A stretch of 64,000 nucleotides of DNA from Pararhizobium polonicum (GCF_001687365.1 NZ_LGLV01000005.1:434001-498000), one strand, 5' to 3'. Positions 1 through 9,715 are shown, numbered from the stretch's first letter. Translations and numbers: made by a program. The notes: generated from the sequence alone by a model not told the origin.

Positions 1-1
1 T

Positions 2-487
2 GCCCTGCTGACCTTCCTGCGTGATGACGCCCGCTGTGGCTTCGTCAATTTCACGGATATCTGCGGCGTCGACTGGCCGCAGCGTCCAGACCGTTTCGAT
101 GTCGTCTATCATCTCCTGTCGCCGAAGCAGAATCTGCGCATCCGCGTGAAGATTGCGACCGGCGAAGATCAGCCGGTTCCGTCGGCCTGCGCCGTCTATC
201 CGGGTGCCGACTGGTTCGAGCGGGAAGCCTACGACATGTACGGCATCCTCTTCACCGGTCATCCGGACCTGCGCCGCATCCTCACCGACTATGGTTTTGA
301 AGGTTACCCGCTGCGCAAGGACTTCCCGACGACCGGTTTCGTCGAGGTTCGCTACAATGACGAAGCCAAGCGGGTGGTGTACGAACCGGTTGAACTGAAA
401 CAGGAATTCCGCAATTTCGATTTCATGTCGCCCTGGGAAGGAACGGATTACGTTCTGCCGGGCGGTGAAAAAGCAAACGCGAAGTGA
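2..487 (+). CDS. nuoC: NADH-quinone oxidoreductase subunit C (5' end cut by window edge)
   Basis: Peripheral-arm subunit of respiratory complex I (NuoC, 30-kDa subunit). The frame is open from position 2, so the start codon lies outside the window; 161 residues are visible. The family signature is clear: a Glu-Arg-Glu-x-Tyr-Asp-Met stretch followed by GHPDLRRIL and an LRKDFP-type motif near the C-terminus. It is followed after 57 nt by nuoD, the usual order in alphaproteobacteria where C and D are separate genes. Identity is certain; only the N-terminus is missing. Confidence 0.97.
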   Translation, partial: ALLTFLRDDARCGFVNFTDICGVDWPQRPDRFDVVYHLLSPKQNLRIRVKIATGEDQPVPSACAVYPGADWFEREAYDMYGILFTGHPDLRRILTDYGFEGYPLRKDFPTTGFVEVRYNDEAKRVVYEPVELKQEFRNFDFMSPWEGTDYVLPGGEKANAK

Positions 488-544
488 CGATGAAGGCCGA
501 GGGCTCGCAAACATGCGGGCTTGTCCGGCTTGGAGCAAGCGGCA

Positions 545-1735
545 ATGAACGAACATAACGTTCGCAATTTCAATATCAATTTCGGACCCCAGCACCCTGC
601 GGCGCATGGTGTTCTGCGGCTTGTTCTCGAGCTGGACGGTGAAATCGTCGAGCGCGTCGATCCGCATATCGGCCTGCTGCATCGCGGCACCGAGAAGCTG
701 ATCGAGACCAAGACATATCTGCAGGCGGTGCCCTATTTCGATCGGCTGGATTATGTCGCACCGATGAACCAGGAGCATGCCTATGCGCTGGCGGTCGAGC
801 GGCTGACCGGCACCGAAGTGCCGATCCGCGGCCAGCTGATCCGTGTCCTCTACTCGGAAATCGGCCGTATCCTGTCGCATCTCCTCAACGTCACGACTCA
901 GGCCATGGACGTCGGCGCGCTGACGCCGCCGCTCTGGGGTTTCGAAGAGCGCGAAAAGCTGATGGTGTTTTATGAGCGGGCCTGCGGCGCGCGCATGCAC
1001 TCGGCCTATTTCCGTCCGGGCGGCGTGCATCAGGACCTGCCGCACGAACTGGTCGAGGATATCGGCAAGTGGATCGATCCGTTCCTGAAAACCGTCGACG
1101 ATATCGATGAGCTGCTCACCGGCAACCGTATCTTCAAGCAGCGCAACGTCGATATCGGCGTCGTGACGCTGGACGATGCCTGGGCCTGGGGTTTCTCCGG
1201 CGTCATGGTGCGTGGTTCGGGTGCTGCGTGGGATCTGCGCAAGTCGCAGCCTTACGAATGCTATGCCGACATGGATTTCGACATTCCGATCGGCAAGAAC
1301 GGCGACTGTTTCGACCGTTACCTGATCCGCATGATAGAGATGCGGGAATCGGCCAAGATCATGCGCCAGTGTGTCAATCGTCTTCTGGGCGATGCAAAGA
1401 TCGGTCCGGTCTCCTCGCTCGACGGCAAGATCGTGCCGCCCAAGCGCGGCGAGATGAAGCGCTCGATGGAAGCGCTGATCCATCACTTCAAGCTCTATAC
1501 CGAAGGCTATCACGTCCCCGAGGGCGAGGTTTATGCGGCGGTGGAAGCACCGAAGGGCGAGTTCGGCGTCTACCTGATCTCCGACGGTACCAACAAGCCG
1601 TATCGTTGCAAGATCCGCGCTCCCGGCTACGCTCACTTGCAGGCGATGGATTATATCTGTCGCGGCCACCAGCTGGCGGACGTATCCGCCATCCTTGGCT
1701 CGCTCGATATCGTCTTCGGTGAGGTGGATCGCTGA
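545..1735 (+). CDS. nuoD: NADH-quinone oxidoreductase subunit D
   Basis: The 49-kDa subunit of complex I, which with NuoB forms the quinone-binding pocket. The 396-residue protein has the family hallmark [10 protein letters not shown] near residue 15 and the [12 protein letters not shown] segment. I chose ATG 545 (protein starting MNEHNVRN) because rhizobial homologues begin here and GGAG lies at 532-535, 9 nt upstream; an in-frame TTG at 521 would add eight unconserved residues. Its TGA overlaps the ATG of the next gene by one base, so translation is probably coupled. Confidence 0.97.
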   Translation: MNEHNVRNFNINFGPQHPAAHGVLRLVLELDGEIVERVDPHIGLLHRGTEKLIETKTYLQAVPYFDRLDYVAPMNQEHAYALAVERLTGTEVPIRGQLIRVLYSEIGRILSHLLNVTTQAMDVGALTPPLWGFEEREKLMVFYERACGARMHSAYFRPGGVHQDLPHELVEDIGKWIDPFLKTVDDIDELLTGNRIFKQRNVDIGVVTLDDAWAWGFSGVMVRGSGAAWDLRKSQPYECYADMDFDIPIGKNGDCFDRYLIRMIEMRESAKIMRQCVNRLLGDAKIGPVSSLDGKIVPPKRGEMKRSMEALIHHFKLYTEGYHVPEGEVYAAVEAPKGEFGVYLISDGTNKPYRCKIRAPGYAHLQAMDYICRGHQLADVSAILGSLDIVFGEVDR

Positions 1736-1995
1736 TGCGTTCGATTGCCCTGGCACTGTTTGGATTGATCCTGGCCACCGCGCCGGCTTTTGCGCAGCAG
1801 GCTGCCCAGAAGTCCGAAGCGATGGGCTCGGCCGATGCCGGCAGCAGCATGGGCAAGCTCCTCTCCCAGGGCTACGAGATCAGGGCCGCTGTGCCGAACG
1901 GCACGCGCTACATCGTATTTTTGCAAAAAGACCAGTCAGCCTATGCCTGCGAGTTCGTCTCCCTGACGAAATCGCGGTGCGGTTCGATTAACTGA
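1735..1995 (+). CDS. small exported protein inside the nuo operon
   Basis: An 86-residue protein with a clear Sec signal peptide: MRS, a hydrophobic stretch IALALFGLILA, then a probable signal peptidase site after ApaFA at about residue 21. The mature part is about 65 residues, with two cysteines near the C-terminus (residues 74 and 82) that could form a disulfide in the periplasm. The start codon shares one base with the nuoD stop (TGATG) and nuoE follows after 15 nt, so it is cotranscribed with complex I genes. I do not recognise a named family. Its place in the operon suggests a role at or near complex I, but that is inference. Confidence 0.8.
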   Translation: MRSIALALFGLILATAPAFAQQAAQKSEAMGSADAGSSMGKLLSQGYEIRAAVPNGTRYIVFLQKDQSAYACEFVSLTKSRCGSIN

Positions 1996-2010
1996 TAAGG
2001 TGCGGGAAGA

Positions 2011-3132
2011 ATGTCCGTTCGTCGACTAGCCGAAGAAAACGTCCAGCCAGCGGCCTTTGCGTTCAGCAAGGACAATGCCGTCTGGGCCAAGGCCACGATC
2101 AAGAAATATCCGAAGGGCCGCGAGCAATCGGCGGTCATTCCGCTGTTGATGCGGGCACAGGAGCAGGATGGCTGGGTCACCAAGGCGGCGATTGAAAGTG
2201 TCGCCGACATGCTGGATATGCCCTATATCCGCGTGCTCGAAGTTGCCACCTTCTACACCCAGTTCCAGCTGAAGCCGGTCGGCACACGCGCCCATGTCCA
2301 GGTGTGCGGCACGACGCCCTGCATGCTGCGCGGCTCCGAAGAGCTGATCAGCCTTTGCAAGAAGCGCATTCACCCCGACCCGCTGACGCCGAACGAAGCG
2401 GGCACCTTGTCCTGGGAAGAGGTCGAGTGTCAGGGGGCCTGCGTCAACGCGCCGATGGTAATGATTTTCAAGGATACCTATGAAGATCTCACGGTTCCGC
2501 AGCTGGAATACATCATCGACCGTTTCGATGCAGGCAAGGGCGCCGACGTCAAGCCGGGTCCGCAGATCGACCGTATTTTCTCCGCCCCCATCGGTGGACT
2601 GACGACGCTGCTGACGCCGGAAAAGAAGCCGGCCGCGCCGCGCGCCAAGAAGGCCAGTGACGAGGCCGCCGTCAGCGTGCCGCCGTCGAACGCCGCACGT
2701 GCGAAGACCGATGCGCCGGAAACCGATGCCGCATTGAAGACGCCGGTCACGGCAAAGTCGGAATCGGCAGCGAACGACAAGGTTGCCGGCGACACCAAGG
2801 CTGAGGGCGATAAGGCCGCCAAGCCGGTAGCCGCAGCAAAGCCGTCGCTCGAGGACAAGAACCGTCCTGCCGGCATTGCAAAGCCGGCAACCCTGGATGA
2901 CCTCAAGCTGATCGCCGGGGTAGGCCCCAAGATCGAAGGCATTCTGCACGAACTCGGCATCTTCACCTTTGCGCAGGTCGCAGGCTGGAAGAAGGCCGAG
3001 CGCGAATGGGTGGACGGCTATCTGAATTTCAAGGGCCGCATCGAACGCGACGATTGGGTCAAGCAGGCCAAGGCGCTGGCCAAGGGCGGCGAAGCCGAAT
3101 ACATCAAAGTTTTCGGCAAGAAGCCGCGATAA
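2011..3132 (+). CDS. nuoE: NADH-quinone oxidoreductase subunit E with C-terminal helix-hairpin-helix extension
   Basis: The 24-kDa subunit of the NADH dehydrogenase module, carrying a [2Fe-2S] cluster. The ligands are visible as Cys99, Cys104, Cys140 and Cys144 (CGTTPC and ECQGAC). The thioredoxin-like core ends near residue 195, the normal family length. It is followed by a roughly 90-residue Ala/Lys/Pro-rich linker and, from about 295 to 360, a helix-hairpin-helix-like domain (LIAGVGPKIEGIL, then W-x-K, GRIERDDWV). The same domain ends the protein encoded at 4457. The total of 373 residues is almost twice the canonical NuoE. The function of the tail is unknown to me. Confidence 0.96.
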   Translation: MSVRRLAEENVQPAAFAFSKDNAVWAKATIKKYPKGREQSAVIPLLMRAQEQDGWVTKAAIESVADMLDMPYIRVLEVATFYTQFQLKPVGTRAHVQVCGTTPCMLRGSEELISLCKKRIHPDPLTPNEAGTLSWEEVECQGACVNAPMVMIFKDTYEDLTVPQLEYIIDRFDAGKGADVKPGPQIDRIFSAPIGGLTTLLTPEKKPAAPRAKKASDEAAVSVPPSNAARAKTDAPETDAALKTPVTAKSESAANDKVAGDTKAEGDKAAKPVAAAKPSLEDKNRPAGIAKPATLDDLKLIAGVGPKIEGILHELGIFTFAQVAGWKKAEREWVDGYLNFKGRIERDDWVKQAKALAKGGEAEYIKVFGKKPR

Positions 3133-3144
3133 GTTAGGTGAACC

Positions 3145-4449
3145 ATGCTCGACGATAAAGATCGCATTTTTACCAATATCTACGGCATCCATGACAAGTC
3201 GCTCAAGGGCGCCATGAGCCGTGGCCACTGGGATGGCACCAAGCAGATCCTGGAAAAGGGCCGTGACTGGATCGTCAACGAGATGAAGGCTTCCGGCCTT
3301 CGTGGTCGTGGCGGTGCTGGCTTCCCGACGGGCCTGAAGTGGTCCTTCATGCCGAAGGAAAGCGACGGCCGCCCGCATTATCTCGTCGTCAACGCCGACG
3401 AATCCGAGCCCGGTACCTGCAAGGACCGCGATATCATGCGCCACGATCCGCATACGCTGATCGAAGGCTGCGTGATCGCGAGCTTCGCCATGGGCGCGCA
3501 TGTCGCCTATATCTACGTGCGCGGCGAATATATCCGCGAGCGCGAAGCGCTGCAGGCGGCGATCGACGAATGCTATGACGCCGGTCTTCTCGGCATCAAC
3601 AACAAGCTCGGCTGGGACATGGACATCTACGTCCATCACGGCGCCGGCGCCTATATCTGCGGCGAGGAAACAGCCCTTCTCGAAAGCCTCGAGGGCAAGA
3701 AGGGGCAGCCGCGCCTGAAGCCGCCGTTCCCGGCCAATATGGGTCTCTACGGTTGCCCGACGACGGTCAACAATGTCGAGTCGATCGCCGTTGCGCCGAC
3801 CATCCTGCGCCGTGGCGCTTCGTGGTTCTCGGCCATCGGCCGCCCGAACAATGTCGGTACCAAGCTGTTCATGGTGTCCGGTCACGTCAACAAGCCGTGC
3901 ACGTTCGAAGACGCCATGGGCACGCCGTTCCGCGAGATGATCGAACGCCATTGCGGCGGCATTCGCGGTGGCTGGGACAATCTTCTGGCCGTCATCCCCG
4001 GTGGTTCGTCCTGTCCGGTGGTCAAGGGCGAGCACATCATCGACGCGCCGATGGATTTCGATGGCATGCGCGACGTCAAGTCGTCGTTCGGGACGGCTGC
4101 CATCATCGTCATGGATCGCTCCACCGACATCATCAAGGCCATCTGGCGTCTCGCAGCTTTCTACAAGCATGAGAGCTGCGGCCAGTGCACGCCATGCCGC
4201 GAAGGCACTGGCTGGATGATGCGCGTCATGGAACGCATGGTTCAGGGTCGCGCCCAGAAGCGCGAGATCGACATGCTGTTCGATGTGACGAAGCAAGTCG
4301 AAGGTCATACGATCTGCGCGCTTGGCGACGCAGCCGCCTGGCCGATCCAGGGCCTGATCCGCAATTTCCGTCCAGAGATGGAAGCGCGCATCGACGAATA
4401 CACCCGCAACGCCTCGTCGCATGGCGCGGTGCTGGAAGCGGCGGAGTAA
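3145..4449 (+). CDS. nuoF: NADH-quinone oxidoreductase subunit F
   Basis: The 51-kDa subunit that binds NADH and FMN and passes electrons to cluster N3. The 434-residue protein shows the FMN/NADH glycine-rich motif [10 protein letters not shown] near residue 55, the YICGEETAL segment, and the [4Fe-4S] motif [12 protein letters not shown] near the C-terminus, with the fourth cysteine in HTICALGD. It lies 12 nt after nuoE. Length and motifs are standard, so identity is certain. Confidence 0.98.
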   Translation: MLDDKDRIFTNIYGIHDKSLKGAMSRGHWDGTKQILEKGRDWIVNEMKASGLRGRGGAGFPTGLKWSFMPKESDGRPHYLVVNADESEPGTCKDRDIMRHDPHTLIEGCVIASFAMGAHVAYIYVRGEYIREREALQAAIDECYDAGLLGINNKLGWDMDIYVHHGAGAYICGEETALLESLEGKKGQPRLKPPFPANMGLYGCPTTVNNVESIAVAPTILRRGASWFSAIGRPNNVGTKLFMVSGHVNKPCTFEDAMGTPFREMIERHCGGIRGGWDNLLAVIPGGSSCPVVKGEHIIDAPMDFDGMRDVKSSFGTAAIIVMDRSTDIIKAIWRLAAFYKHESCGQCTPCREGTGWMMRVMERMVQGRAQKREIDMLFDVTKQVEGHTICALGDAAAWPIQGLIRNFRPEMEARIDEYTRNASSHGAVLEAAE

Positions 4450-4456
4450 CACCGAT

Positions 4457-5146
4457 ATGGCCAAGCCGGATCAGGAAACGGGGAAGGGGACGCAGGCGGG
4501 ATCTGCCGGATCTTCGACCGTGCCCCCGGCTGGCAACGATCCGCTCGGCCTGGCCGAATGGCTGAAGGATATGCCGAAGGTGCCGCTGCATCCACTGATG
4601 CAGCACCCGGCGGCAGCTTTTGCCGCGGCAACGGCGATCGGTCTTGGTATGACCAGCCATATCGCCGGCTTCATGCTCGGCGCGATGCAGGGACTGGCGG
4701 AAACGGCGCAGAAAACCGGCGTTGCAGCGGATGAAAAGCCTGCGGCAAAGGCGGCCGGACCGGTGGAAACACCGGTTGCTGCTGCAAATGCTCAGCCGAT
4801 TGTGAAGCCGAAGGCGACTACTGCCAAGGCTTCAAGCAAGGCTCGGCCGGTAAAGGCCAAGCCGGTGGCTGTCGAATCTGTCCCGGTTGCTCCGGTCAAG
4901 GCCGAAAAGCCGAAACGGCAGAAGGTTGCGCGCGTTGTTCAGACGCAGGCGGACGACCTGAAGCGGATTTCCGGCATCGGTCCGAAGCTGGAGCAGGTTT
5001 TGAATGGAATGGGCGTGCGCCGTTATGCGGATGTCGCGTCGTGGAGCGATAAGGACGCGCAGCGTTTCGACGACCAGCTCGGCTTTGGCGGGCGGATCGC
5101 GCGGGATGGCTGGGTCGAGCAGGCAAAGGCCCTCCTGAAGGGTTGA
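4457..5146 (+). CDS. 229-aa membrane-associated protein with helix-hairpin-helix domain, paralogous to the NuoE tail
   Basis: Lies between nuoF and nuoG. ATG 4457 is 7 nt after the nuoF stop. Residues 53-80 are a hydrophobic, Ala/Gly-rich stretch that could be one membrane or amphipathic helix. Residues 85-165 are an Ala/Lys/Pro-rich linker. Residues 168-229 form a helix-hairpin-helix-like domain (LKRISGIGPKLEQVL ... GRIARDGWVEQAKALLKG). Aligned by hand without gaps, 31 of 62 positions match the NuoE C-terminal domain at about 299-360. This suggests a duplicated module within the operon. It has been seen in other rhizobia, where it is usually annotated only as hypothetical or nuclease-like because of the HhH motif; no nuclease catalytic residues are visible. 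Confidence 0.85.
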   Translation: MAKPDQETGKGTQAGSAGSSTVPPAGNDPLGLAEWLKDMPKVPLHPLMQHPAAAFAAATAIGLGMTSHIAGFMLGAMQGLAETAQKTGVAADEKPAAKAAGPVETPVAAANAQPIVKPKATTAKASSKARPVKAKPVAVESVPVAPVKAEKPKRQKVARVVQTQADDLKRISGIGPKLEQVLNGMGVRRYADVASWSDKDAQRFDDQLGFGGRIARDGWVEQAKALLKG

Positions 5147-5180
5147 GATTGAAGTTTCGGGCGGAGACCGGACCGGTTTT

Positions 5181-5209
5181 CGTTCAACAGGTTAGCGTGC
5201 CTTTATAAT
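5181..5209 (+). promoter_or_regulatory. possible internal promoter before nuoG
   Basis: The 112-nt gap between the HhH gene and nuoG is long for this operon. It contains a perfect TATAAT at 5204-5209. The best -35 candidates (CGTTCA at 5181, 17-nt spacer, or TTCAAC at 5183) are poor. It could give extra transcription of the nuoG-to-nuoN part. This is weak evidence from base pattern only. Confidence 0.25.
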
Positions 5210-5258
5210 ATCTGTTCGCCGCTTTGCTGGCGAATGAACGACAGGATTGAGTGCGAAG

Positions 5259-7340
5259 ATGGCAAAGCTGAAAGTCGACGGAAAAGAGATCGAGGTCCCG
5301 GATCATTTCACGCTGTTGCAGGCGTGCGAAGAGGCCGGCGCCGAAGTTCCGCGCTTCTGTTTCCACGAGCGGCTGTCGGTCGCCGGAAACTGCCGCATGT
5401 GTCTGATCGAGGTGAAGGGCGGGCCGCCGAAGCCGGCTGCGTCCTGCGCCATGGGTGTGCGCGACCTGCGTCCCGGCCCGAATGGCGAGGCGCCGGAAGT
5501 CTTCACGACCACGCCGATGGTCAAGAAGGCCCGCGAAGGCGTCATGGAGTTCCTGCTGATCAACCATCCGCTCGATTGCCCGATCTGCGACCAGGGTGGC
5601 GAATGCGACCTGCAGGACCAGGCCATGGCCTTCGGCGTCGATTCGACCCGCTACAACGAAAACAAGCGCGCCGTCGAAGACAAGTATATCGGCCCGCTGG
5701 TCAAGACCGTGATGAACCGCTGCATTCACTGCACGCGCTGCGTCCGCTTCACCACCGAAGTTGCCGGCATCGCCGAGCTTGGCCTGATCGGACGCGGCGA
5801 GGATGCTGAAATCACCACCTATCTCGAACAGGCAATGACCTCCGAGCTGCAGGGCAATGTCGTCGATCTCTGCCCGGTCGGTGCCTTGACCTCCAAGCCC
5901 TACGCTTTCAACGCCCGTCCGTGGGAACTTGGCAAGACCGAATCGATCGACGTCATGGACGCCGTCGGCTCGGCGATCCGCGTCGACACGCGCGGCCGCG
6001 AAGTCATGCGCGTCATGCCGCGTGTGAACGAAGAGATCAACGAAGAGTGGATTTCCGACAAGACCCGCTTCATCTGGGATGGCCTGAAGACCCAGCGTCT
6101 GGATCGCCCTTACGTGAAGAAGGACGGCCGCCTGCAGCCGGCCAGCTGGAACGAGGCTTTTGCCGCGATCAAGGCAGCCGTTGCCAAGACCAGCGGCGAC
6201 AGGATCGGCGCGATTGCCGGCGATCTGGCTTCGGTCGAGGAAATGTACGCGCTGAAGGAACTGATCTCCTCGCTCGGCTCGAAGAATATCGACTGCCGCC
6301 AGGATGGCGCAGCGCTTGATCCGTCGTTCGGCCGGTCGAGCTACCTCTTCAACCCGACGATCCAGGGCATCGAAAACGCCGATGCGCTGCTGATCATCGG
6401 CTCGAACCCGCGCTTTGAAGCCTCCATTCTCAACGCCCGTATCCGCAAGCGGTTCCGGATGGCCAATTTCCCGATCGGCGTGATCGGCGAACAGGCCGAG
6501 CTTCGCTATTCCTATGAGTACCTCGGTGCAGGAACGGATTCGCTGGCCGAACTGGTTGGCGGCAAGGGCAAGTTCCTGAGCGTGCTGAAGAAGGCCGAGC
6601 GTCCGATGATCATCGTCGGCCAGGGCGCAATCTCCGGTGCCAATGGCGCTTCGGTTCTCGCTGCTGCTGCCAAGCTCGCCGGTGTTGTCGGCGCTGTTAC
6701 CGCGGACTGGAACGGCTTTGCCGTCCTGCACACGGCTGCCGCCCGCGTCGGTGGTCTCGATCTCGGCTTCGTGCCGGGGGAGGGGGGCAAGACTGCCGCC
6801 GAGATGTTGACCGGCACGGACGTTCTGTTCCTGCTCGGTGCAGACGAAATGGATTTCTCCGGCAAGACCGCCGGCTTCACCGTCTATATCGGTTCGCACG
6901 GTGACGAGGGCGCGCATGGCGCCGACGTCATCCTGCCGGGCGCGACCTATACGGAAAAGTCCGGCACCTGGGTCAACACCGAAGGCCGCGTCCAGATCGG
7001 CAACCGCGCCGGTTTCGCACCGGGCGATGCCCGCGAAGACTGGGCGATCATCCGCGCGCTGTCCGACGTGCTCGGCAAGAAGCTGCCGTTTGATTCGCTG
7101 GTCGAATTGCGCGGCAAACTCTATGCGGCACATCCGCATTTCGCCGACGCCGACCAGATTGCAGCCGGCGCAAGCGGTGAAATTGCCGCACTTGCACAAA
7201 AAGCCGGTGAGATGGCCAAATCGGCGTTTGCGTCTCCGGTCAAAGACTTCTATTTGACGAACCCGATAGCACGCGCGTCCGCCGTCATGGCCGAATGTTC
7301 GGCTTTGGCACGCAACAACTTCAAAGCTGCGGCGGAATGA
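5259..7340 (+). CDS. nuoG: NADH-quinone oxidoreductase subunit G
   Basis: The 75-kDa iron-sulfur subunit of complex I. Three cluster motifs are intact: [2Fe-2S] at Cys34, 45, 48 and 63; the His-ligated [4Fe-4S] at His103, Cys107, 110 and 116; and a [4Fe-4S] at Cys155, 158, 161 and 205. The rest is the molybdopterin-oxidoreductase-like domain that holds no cofactor in complex I. I chose ATG 5259 (MAKLKVDGKEIEVP), giving 693 residues, over an in-frame TTG at 5247; CAGGA at 5242-5246 may act as ribosome binding site. nuoH follows after 20 nt. Confidence 0.97.
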   Translation: MAKLKVDGKEIEVPDHFTLLQACEEAGAEVPRFCFHERLSVAGNCRMCLIEVKGGPPKPAASCAMGVRDLRPGPNGEAPEVFTTTPMVKKAREGVMEFLLINHPLDCPICDQGGECDLQDQAMAFGVDSTRYNENKRAVEDKYIGPLVKTVMNRCIHCTRCVRFTTEVAGIAELGLIGRGEDAEITTYLEQAMTSELQGNVVDLCPVGALTSKPYAFNARPWELGKTESIDVMDAVGSAIRVDTRGREVMRVMPRVNEEINEEWISDKTRFIWDGLKTQRLDRPYVKKDGRLQPASWNEAFAAIKAAVAKTSGDRIGAIAGDLASVEEMYALKELISSLGSKNIDCRQDGAALDPSFGRSSYLFNPTIQGIENADALLIIGSNPRFEASILNARIRKRFRMANFPIGVIGEQAELRYSYEYLGAGTDSLAELVGGKGKFLSVLKKAERPMIIVGQGAISGANGASVLAAAAKLAGVVGAVTADWNGFAVLHTAAARVGGLDLGFVPGEGGKTAAEMLTGTDVLFLLGADEMDFSGKTAGFTVYIGSHGDEGAHGADVILPGATYTEKSGTWVNTEGRVQIGNRAGFAPGDAREDWAIIRALSDVLGKKLPFDSLVELRGKLYAAHPHFADADQIAAGASGEIAALAQKAGEMAKSAFASPVKDFYLTNPIARASAVMAECSALARNNFKAAAE

Positions 7341-7360
7341 GCGCGAGGGAATAAGACACA

Positions 7361-8404
7361 ATGGACGCTTTCATTTCGACCTATGTTTGGCCAACGGCCA
7401 TCATGATCGGCCAGTCGCTGCTGCTGCTGGTCGCGCTTTTGATCTTCATCGCCTATATCCTGCTTGCCGACCGCAAGATCTGGGCGGCGGTGCAGATGCG
7501 CCGTGGACCCAATGTGGTAGGCCCCTGGGGGCTTTTCCAGTCCTTCGCCGATCTTTTGAAGTTCGTCTTCAAGGAACCGGTCATTCCGGCCGGCTCCAAC
7601 AAGGTGCTGTTCCTGCTGGCGCCGCTGGTTTCCGTGACGCTGGCGCTCGCGGCTTGGGCGGTTATCCCGCTCAACGCCAACTGGGTGATGGCCAATATCA
7701 ATGTCGGCATCCTCTATGTCTTCGCCATCTCCTCGCTTGAGGTTTACGGCGTCATCATCGGCGGCTGGGCATCGAATTCGAAATATCCGTTCCTCTCGGC
7801 GCTGCGCTCAGCTGCCCAGATGGTCTCCTACGAAGTTTCCATCGGTTTCGTCATCGTCACCGTTCTGCTCTGCGCCGGTTCGCTGAATCTCACGGATATC
7901 GTCGATTCGCAGCGTGACGGCCTCGGCACGATGATGGGCCTGCCGGGCTCCTTCCTCGACTGGTACTGGCTGCCGCTGTTCCCGATGTTCATCATCTTCT
8001 TCATCTCGGCGCTGGCTGAGACCAACCGTCCGCCCTTCGATCTGGTCGAAGCGGAATCGGAACTGGTCGCCGGCTTCATGGTCGAGTATGGCTCCACCCC
8101 GTACATGATGTTCATGCTCGGCGAATATGCCGCCATCTGCCTGATGTGCGCGCTGACGACGATCCTGTTCCTCGGCGGCTGGCTGCCTCCGGTTGACGTC
8201 TGGTTCCTCAACTGGGTTCCCGGCATCATCTGGTTCGTCCTGAAATCCTCGCTGGTGTTCTTCATGTTCGCCATGGTGAAGGCTTTCGTGCCGCGCTATC
8301 GCTACGACCAGCTGATGCGGCTGGGCTGGAAGGTCTTCCTTCCGCTGTCGCTCGCCATGGTCTTCATTGTTGCAGTCACGCTGAAACTGGTGGTGTGGGC
8401 CTGA
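7361..8404 (+). CDS. nuoH: NADH-quinone oxidoreductase subunit H
   Basis: The membrane subunit that connects the peripheral and membrane arms and lines the quinone chamber. The 347-residue protein has about eight hydrophobic helices, the conserved [14 protein letters not shown] loop near residue 46 and the [19 protein letters not shown] segment, both diagnostic of NuoH/ND1. Its TGA overlaps an ATG that opens a 20-codon frame leading to nuoI. Confidence 0.98.
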   Translation: MDAFISTYVWPTAIMIGQSLLLLVALLIFIAYILLADRKIWAAVQMRRGPNVVGPWGLFQSFADLLKFVFKEPVIPAGSNKVLFLLAPLVSVTLALAAWAVIPLNANWVMANINVGILYVFAISSLEVYGVIIGGWASNSKYPFLSALRSAAQMVSYEVSIGFVIVTVLLCAGSLNLTDIVDSQRDGLGTMMGLPGSFLDWYWLPLFPMFIIFFISALAETNRPPFDLVEAESELVAGFMVEYGSTPYMMFMLGEYAAICLMCALTTILFLGGWLPPVDVWFLNWVPGIIWFVLKSSLVFFMFAMVKAFVPRYRYDQLMRLGWKVFLPLSLAMVFIVAVTLKLVVWA

Positions 8405-8466
8405 TGTTTACCCCCCGTTTCGCAAAATCAGCCGGTGGCTCTCAAGCCGGCACGTTTGGAGGTTGA
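8404..8466 (+). CDS. possible 20-codon linking ORF between nuoH and nuoI
   Basis: An ATG shares one base with the nuoH stop (TGATG). The frame runs 20 codons ([20 protein letters not shown]) and stops at 8464-8466, touching the ATG-ATG at the start of nuoI. Both junctions fit translational coupling across the 64-nt gap, so ribosomes could pass from nuoH to nuoI. It has no hydrophobic segment or motif and may be chance. The nuoI ribosome binding site GGAGG lies inside its last codons. Confidence 0.25.
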   Translation: MFTPRFAKSAGGSQAGTFGG

Positions 8467-8468
8467 TG

Positions 8469-8960
8469 ATGGCAAGTCTGTCGCAAGCCGTCAGTTCGCT
8501 GTTCCTCAAGGAATTCGTCAACGCGTTTTTCCTGTCGATGCGGTATTTCTTCGCGCCGAAGTCGACGCTGAACTACCCGTTTGAAAAGGGGCCGATCAGC
8601 CCGCGCTTCCGTGGCGAGCATGCGTTGCGCCGTTATCCGAACGGTGAAGAACGCTGCATCGCCTGCAAGCTGTGCGAGGCGATCTGTCCCGCTCAGGCGA
8701 TCACCATCGAAGCCGGCCCGCGCCGCAACGATGGCACGCGCCGCACAGTGCGTTACGACATCGACATGGTGAAGTGCATCTATTGCGGTTTCTGCCAGGA
8801 AGCCTGTCCGGTAGACGCGATCGTCGAAGGCCCGAACTTCGAGTTCGCCACCGAGACGCGCGAAGAGCTCTACTATGACAAGGACCGGCTGCTGGCCAAC
8901 GGCGACCGCTGGGAACGCGAAATTGCCCGCAACATCGCAATGGACTCGCCTTACCGCTGA
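8469..8960 (+). CDS. nuoI: NADH-quinone oxidoreductase subunit I
   Basis: The ferredoxin-like subunit carrying two [4Fe-4S] clusters (N6a and N6b) on the way to quinone. The cysteines are at 63, 66, 69, 73 ([11 protein letters not shown]) and 103, 106, 109, 113 ([11 protein letters not shown]). The start is decided by GGAGG at 8458-8462, six nt before ATG 8469 (protein MASLSQAV, 163 residues); an ATG at 8466 is too close to it. Identity is certain. Confidence 0.97.
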   Translation: MASLSQAVSSLFLKEFVNAFFLSMRYFFAPKSTLNYPFEKGPISPRFRGEHALRRYPNGEERCIACKLCEAICPAQAITIEAGPRRNDGTRRTVRYDIDMVKCIYCGFCQEACPVDAIVEGPNFEFATETREELYYDKDRLLANGDRWEREIARNIAMDSPYR

Positions 8961-8978
8961 GACCGCTGCAACCGGACT

Positions 8979-9001
8979 GCGCCCGCCACTGAGGCGGGCG
9001 C
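8979..9001 (+). repeat. strong hairpin in the nuoI-nuoJ gap
   Basis: A perfect 9-bp GC-rich stem (GCGCCCGCC, loop ACTGA, GGCGGGCGC) lies 19 nt after the nuoI stop in the unusually long 140-nt gap before nuoJ. No run of T follows, so it is not a Rho-independent terminator. In a polycistronic message such a stem could protect the upstream 3' end or mark a processing site; that is inference. Confidence 0.55.
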
Positions 9002-9100
9002 CCATCAGATTTAGGGCGTTGGCCGGCAGTTCCGGTGCGCCAGTGGGAAGGGTGGCCTTTTGGCCATGCCTGCCCGGGGAAGACGAAAAAGGCACCGATC

Positions 9101-9715
9101 ATGGGTCTGCAGGCTCTTTTTTTCTATCTTTTTTCATTCGTCGCGGTTGCGTCGGCGTTCATGGTGATTTCTGCGCGGAACCCTGTTTATTCCGTGCTGT
9201 TCCTGATCCTGACGTTCTTCAACTCGGCCGGTCTGTTTCTTCTGACCGGCGCCGAGTTCCTGGCGATGATCCTGCTGGTCGTCTATATCGGCGCGGTGGC
9301 GGTTCTCTTCCTCTTCGTGGTGATGATGCTCGACATCGACTTCACCCAGTTGCGGTCGGGCGTGCTTGAATATGCGCCGGTCGGCGCGCTGATCGGCCTT
9401 GTGCTGGCGGCCGAACTGATCATCGTGGTCGGCGGCAGCTCGGTCTCGCCGGAAATTGCCAAGACGATTTCGATGCCGATCCCGGCAATCGCCGATCGCA
9501 CCAATACGGCAGCACTCGGCGACGTGCTCTACACGCACTATGTCTACTTCTTCCAGATTGCCGGCCTTGTTCTGCTGGTTGCGATGATCGGCGCCATCGT
9601 GCTGACGCTGCGTCACCGCGACAACATCAAGCGCCAGGATATTCCCACACAGGTTGCCCGCACGCCGAAGACCGCTGTCGAAGTGGTCAAGGTGAAGTCG
9701 GGGCAGGGTCTTTAA
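9101..9715 (+). CDS. nuoJ: NADH-quinone oxidoreductase subunit J
   Basis: Small membrane subunit of complex I (ND6 homologue). From ATG 9101 ([12 protein letters not shown]) the protein has 204 residues and five hydrophobic helices, with the conserved third-helix stretch [20 protein letters not shown]. The open frame extends upstream to 9035, but the extra 22 residues are not hydrophobic or family-like. nuoK follows after 29 nt. Confidence 0.96.
   Translation: MGLQALFFYLFSFVAVASAFMVISARNPVYSVLFLILTFFNSAGLFLLTGAEFLAMILLVVYIGAVAVLFLFVVMMLDIDFTQLRSGVLEYAPVGALIGLVLAAELIIVVGGSSVSPEIAKTISMPIPAIADRTNTAALGDVLYTHYVYFFQIAGLVLLVAMIGAIVLTLRHRDNIKRQDIPTQVARTPKTAVEVVKVKSGQGL

Noticed and set aside
2026-4464. 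An 812-codon open frame on the minus strand opposite nuoE and nuoF
   Set aside because: Antisense shadow of two certain genes, low-complexity product, no ribosome binding site or family pattern.
5184-7361. A 725-codon open frame on the minus strand opposite nuoG
   Set aside because: Antisense shadow of nuoG with all three Fe-S motifs on the plus strand.
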